DNA from: Bacillota bacterium
Lineage (GTDB): Bacteria; Bacillota; Bacilli; Paenibacillales; Paenibacillaceae
Direction: 5' to 3'
Length of the DNA stretch: 15,576 nt
NCBI GenBank assembly: GCA_023433615.1
Contig: JAEZCJ010000160.1
Coordinates: forward strand, 1-15,576
A model generated the notes under the pieces. That model saw only the letters and a program-made list of their open reading frames with translations. It had not been told where the DNA came from and searched no databases. The position numbers were made by a program, and so were the translations under genes. The number at the start of each line of letters is the position of its first letter. Position 1 is the stretch's first letter. Below, in pieces: positions 14,021-15,576 of the stretch.

Positions 14021-14052
14021 GGTAAGGTACGGGAGGAGGGAACGAATCCGCC

Positions 14053-14331
14053 ATGCGCCGAATGGGACGACGCTTACGCAAGTGGACCGCAGATGTGCTC
14101 GATCTACCCCAGGATGTCGTATTCGACCTGCCGCGCATCACGATGATCGGCGATCGGCAGCTCTACATCGAGAATCACCGCGGCGTCCTGCATTTTGCGC
14201 CGGAGAAGCTGCGGCTCGCACTCCCGACAGGCGTGCTTGAGGTGCTCGGCGAGCAGCTCGTCATACGCGGGATCTGGACGGAAGAGGTATTCATCGAAGG
14301 CGTGATCACGCAGGTTTCTATAAATCAATGA
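14053..14331 (+). CDS. yqfC: Sporulation protein YqfC
   Basis: This 92-residue protein belongs to the conserved YqfC family of spore-forming Firmicutes, which acts during sporulation by an unknown mechanism. The core is highly typical: LPQDVVFDLPRITMIGDRQLYIENHRGVL, followed by short beta-strand segments that read as a small beta-rich fold. There is no signal peptide or membrane helix, so it is probably cytoplasmic in the mother cell. The ATG at 14053 has GGAGGAGGG 12 bases upstream, a rather long spacing; a second ATG nine bases later would be even further away. Its stop overlaps the first ATG of the yqfD frame (ATGA), indicating translational coupling. A sigma-E-like promoter lies immediately upstream. 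Confidence 0.93.
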   Translation: MRRMGRRLRKWTADVLDLPQDVVFDLPRITMIGDRQLYIENHRGVLHFAPEKLRLALPTGVLEVLGEQLVIRGIWTEEVFIEGVITQVSINQ

Positions 14332-14345
14332 GGGGCGTGGAACGG

Positions 14346-15539
14346 ATGAAATTGTCGTGGCTTCATCAGCTTCGAGGGGTCGTGACGATCCGCATTACCG
14401 GCGCAGGCATCGAGGAGCTCGTCAACGCTGCGGCGGCGGACGGGCTGCAGCTGCTTGCCCTTCGCCGGACAAGCAGGGAAGAGACCGTATGCCGCGTGGT
14501 GCTGCGCGATTTTTGGCGCCTTCGCCCGTATTTGCGCCGGACAGGCTGCAAGATGCGGGTGATCAAGCGGGAAGGGACGCCGTTCCTGTTAGCGAGGCTG
14601 GAACGCCGTAAGTTTTTCATCGCGGGGATCGCGCTGTTCATTGTAGGCATGTACTTGCTCTCTTCGCTCGTCTGGCGGGTCGAAATCAAGGGCAACGAGA
14701 AGCTGGCCGACGATCTAATCCTGCAGGCAGCCAAGCAGGAGGGGATCTACCCGTTTCAATGGTCGTTCCGGCTTCGAGGAGCGGACGAGCTGTCGAAACG
14801 ACTGACCGCGAAGCTGCCGGGAACCGCTTGGGTGGGCGTCAGCCAGCAGGGGACGAAAATTACGATCGAGGTCGTGGAATCCACGATTCCCGAGCCGAAG
14901 GAGCTTCTCAGTCCCCGACATCTGGTAGCGAATGCGGACGCGGTCGTCACCTACGTATTGGCCGAGACCGGCCGTCCGGTCGTGAAGAAGAACACGCGCG
15001 TCAAGAAGGGCGACATTCTCATCTCCGGAACGCTGGGTGACGAAGACAGCATGAAGACCGTGGTGGCCAAGGGCGAAGTGAAGGGACTGGTCTGGCATGA
15101 ATATGAGATCACGTCTCCGTTGACACGCAAGGTCAAGGTCTATACCGGCGAGCGCAAAATACAGTGGTACGCGGTAGCCGGCGGCAGAGCGCTGCAGGTC
15201 AGCGGTTTCGGCAAGCCGCCGTTCTCGAAGTACGAAGCCGTCAGGCGCGAGGAGAAGGCTGCTTGGCGAGGCATCGAGCTGCCATTCGGCAGGATGCAAC
15301 AAACATTGCTCGAAGTTCGTTATGAAGAGAGAAAGGTAGAAGAAGCCGAGGCTGCGGCGGAAGGCCTGCTTCAGGCCAAGGCCGATTTGCTGTCTCGCGC
15401 AGGGACGAATTCGGTCGTGCGGGCGGAAAAGATTTTGCATCAAAAGACTGAGAATGGTAAAGTTTATATGAAAGTGCTTTTCGAAGTGGAGCAATCCATC
15501 GTGACCGAAATGCCTTTAGTTGAACTACAAGGAGAATGA
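14346..15539 (+). CDS. yqfD: Sporulation protein YqfD
   Basis: YqfD is a sporulation membrane protein made with YqfC under sigma-E in B. subtilis. From the ATG at 14346 it is 397 residues. A cytoplasmic N-terminal region of about 88 residues opens MKLSWLHQLRGVV and is followed by one membrane helix (about residues 90-109). A POTRA/FtsQ-like segment comes next (RVEIKGNEKLADDLILQAA), then a long external domain. The frame is open from an earlier ATG at 14328 that overlaps the yqfC stop. I prefer 14346 because family N-termini resemble MKxxWL and GAGGGG precedes it at a usable distance. The six extra residues cannot be excluded. phoH begins four bases after the stop. Confidence 0.92.
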   Translation: MKLSWLHQLRGVVTIRITGAGIEELVNAAAADGLQLLALRRTSREETVCRVVLRDFWRLRPYLRRTGCKMRVIKREGTPFLLARLERRKFFIAGIALFIVGMYLLSSLVWRVEIKGNEKLADDLILQAAKQEGIYPFQWSFRLRGADELSKRLTAKLPGTAWVGVSQQGTKITIEVVESTIPEPKELLSPRHLVANADAVVTYVLAETGRPVVKKNTRVKKGDILISGTLGDEDSMKTVVAKGEVKGLVWHEYEITSPLTRKVKVYTGERKIQWYAVAGGRALQVSGFGKPPFSKYEAVRREEKAAWRGIELPFGRMQQTLLEVRYEERKVEEAEAAAEGLLQAKADLLSRAGTNSVVRAEKILHQKTENGKVYMKVLFEVEQSIVTEMPLVELQGE

Positions 15540-15543
15540 AGAT

Positions 15544-15576
15544 TTGCAAGAGAAGACGGGATTCGTCAAAGTACCG
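15544..15576 (+). CDS. phoH: Start of PhoH-family ATPase (cut by window end)
   Basis: Only 11 codons are present. A TTG at 15544 with GGAG nine bases upstream, inside the end of yqfD, opens a frame reading QEKTGFVKVP. phoH (ybeZ-type, a predicted RNA-associated ATPase) follows yqfD in B. subtilis and relatives, so the assignment rests mainly on gene order. An ATG at 15537 overlapping the yqfD stop would give a different frame with a Lys/Arg-rich peptide that looks less like a protein start. Confidence 0.5.
   Translation, partial: MQEKTGFVKVP

Overview
The window fits a high-GC member of the Paenibacillaceae (Paenibacillus/Cohnella type). The gene order rpsU, yqeY, nfeD (yqeZ), floA (yqfA), a yqfB-position gene, yqfC, yqfD, phoH is that of Bacillus subtilis and relatives. 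The presence of yqfC and yqfD points to an endospore former, and the SLH-anchored surface protein suits Paenibacillaceae. This assignment is inference; no rRNA gene is present.

Layout. Positions 1-2486 hold the C-terminal part of SbcC, followed by a small unrecognised membrane-anchored protein (2532-3227). A bidirectional terminator separates these from a minus-strand locus (5243-3315) in which a TetR-type regulator and an FAD-dependent phytoene-desaturase-like oxidoreductase share one uninterrupted reading frame, with a strong internal ribosome binding site at the domain boundary. The intergenic region before the next gene holds a near-ideal TetR-type operator and divergent promoters. Plus-strand housekeeping genes follow: a histidine-triad protein, rpsU behind a consensus promoter, and yqeY, closed by a terminator. 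The membrane-organisation group nfeD-floA-(yqfB position) comes next, preceded by a sequence resembling a sigma-W promoter, and also closed by a terminator.

Between that group and yqfC, which lie close together in B. subtilis, sits an accessory block of about 4.4 kb (9646-14040). It holds an AT-rich leader with short repeats, a 1043-residue exported propeller/InlB/Big/SLH surface protein, and a terminator. It also holds the minus-strand wreck of a DUF559-type nuclease-like gene, another terminator, and about 300 bases of structured but apparently gene-free DNA. The conserved order then resumes with yqfC-yqfD behind a sequence matching the sigma-E consensus, and the first codons of phoH at the window edge.

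How it works together: the core genes are maintenance (DNA repair, ribosome, sporulation, membrane microdomains). The accessory material is the TetR/oxidoreductase unit and the cell-surface protein with its decayed neighbour. I found no evidence of a complete new defence or biosynthetic system. The most unusual items are the TetR-oxidoreductase single frame and the surface-protein insertion beside the dead nuclease gene.
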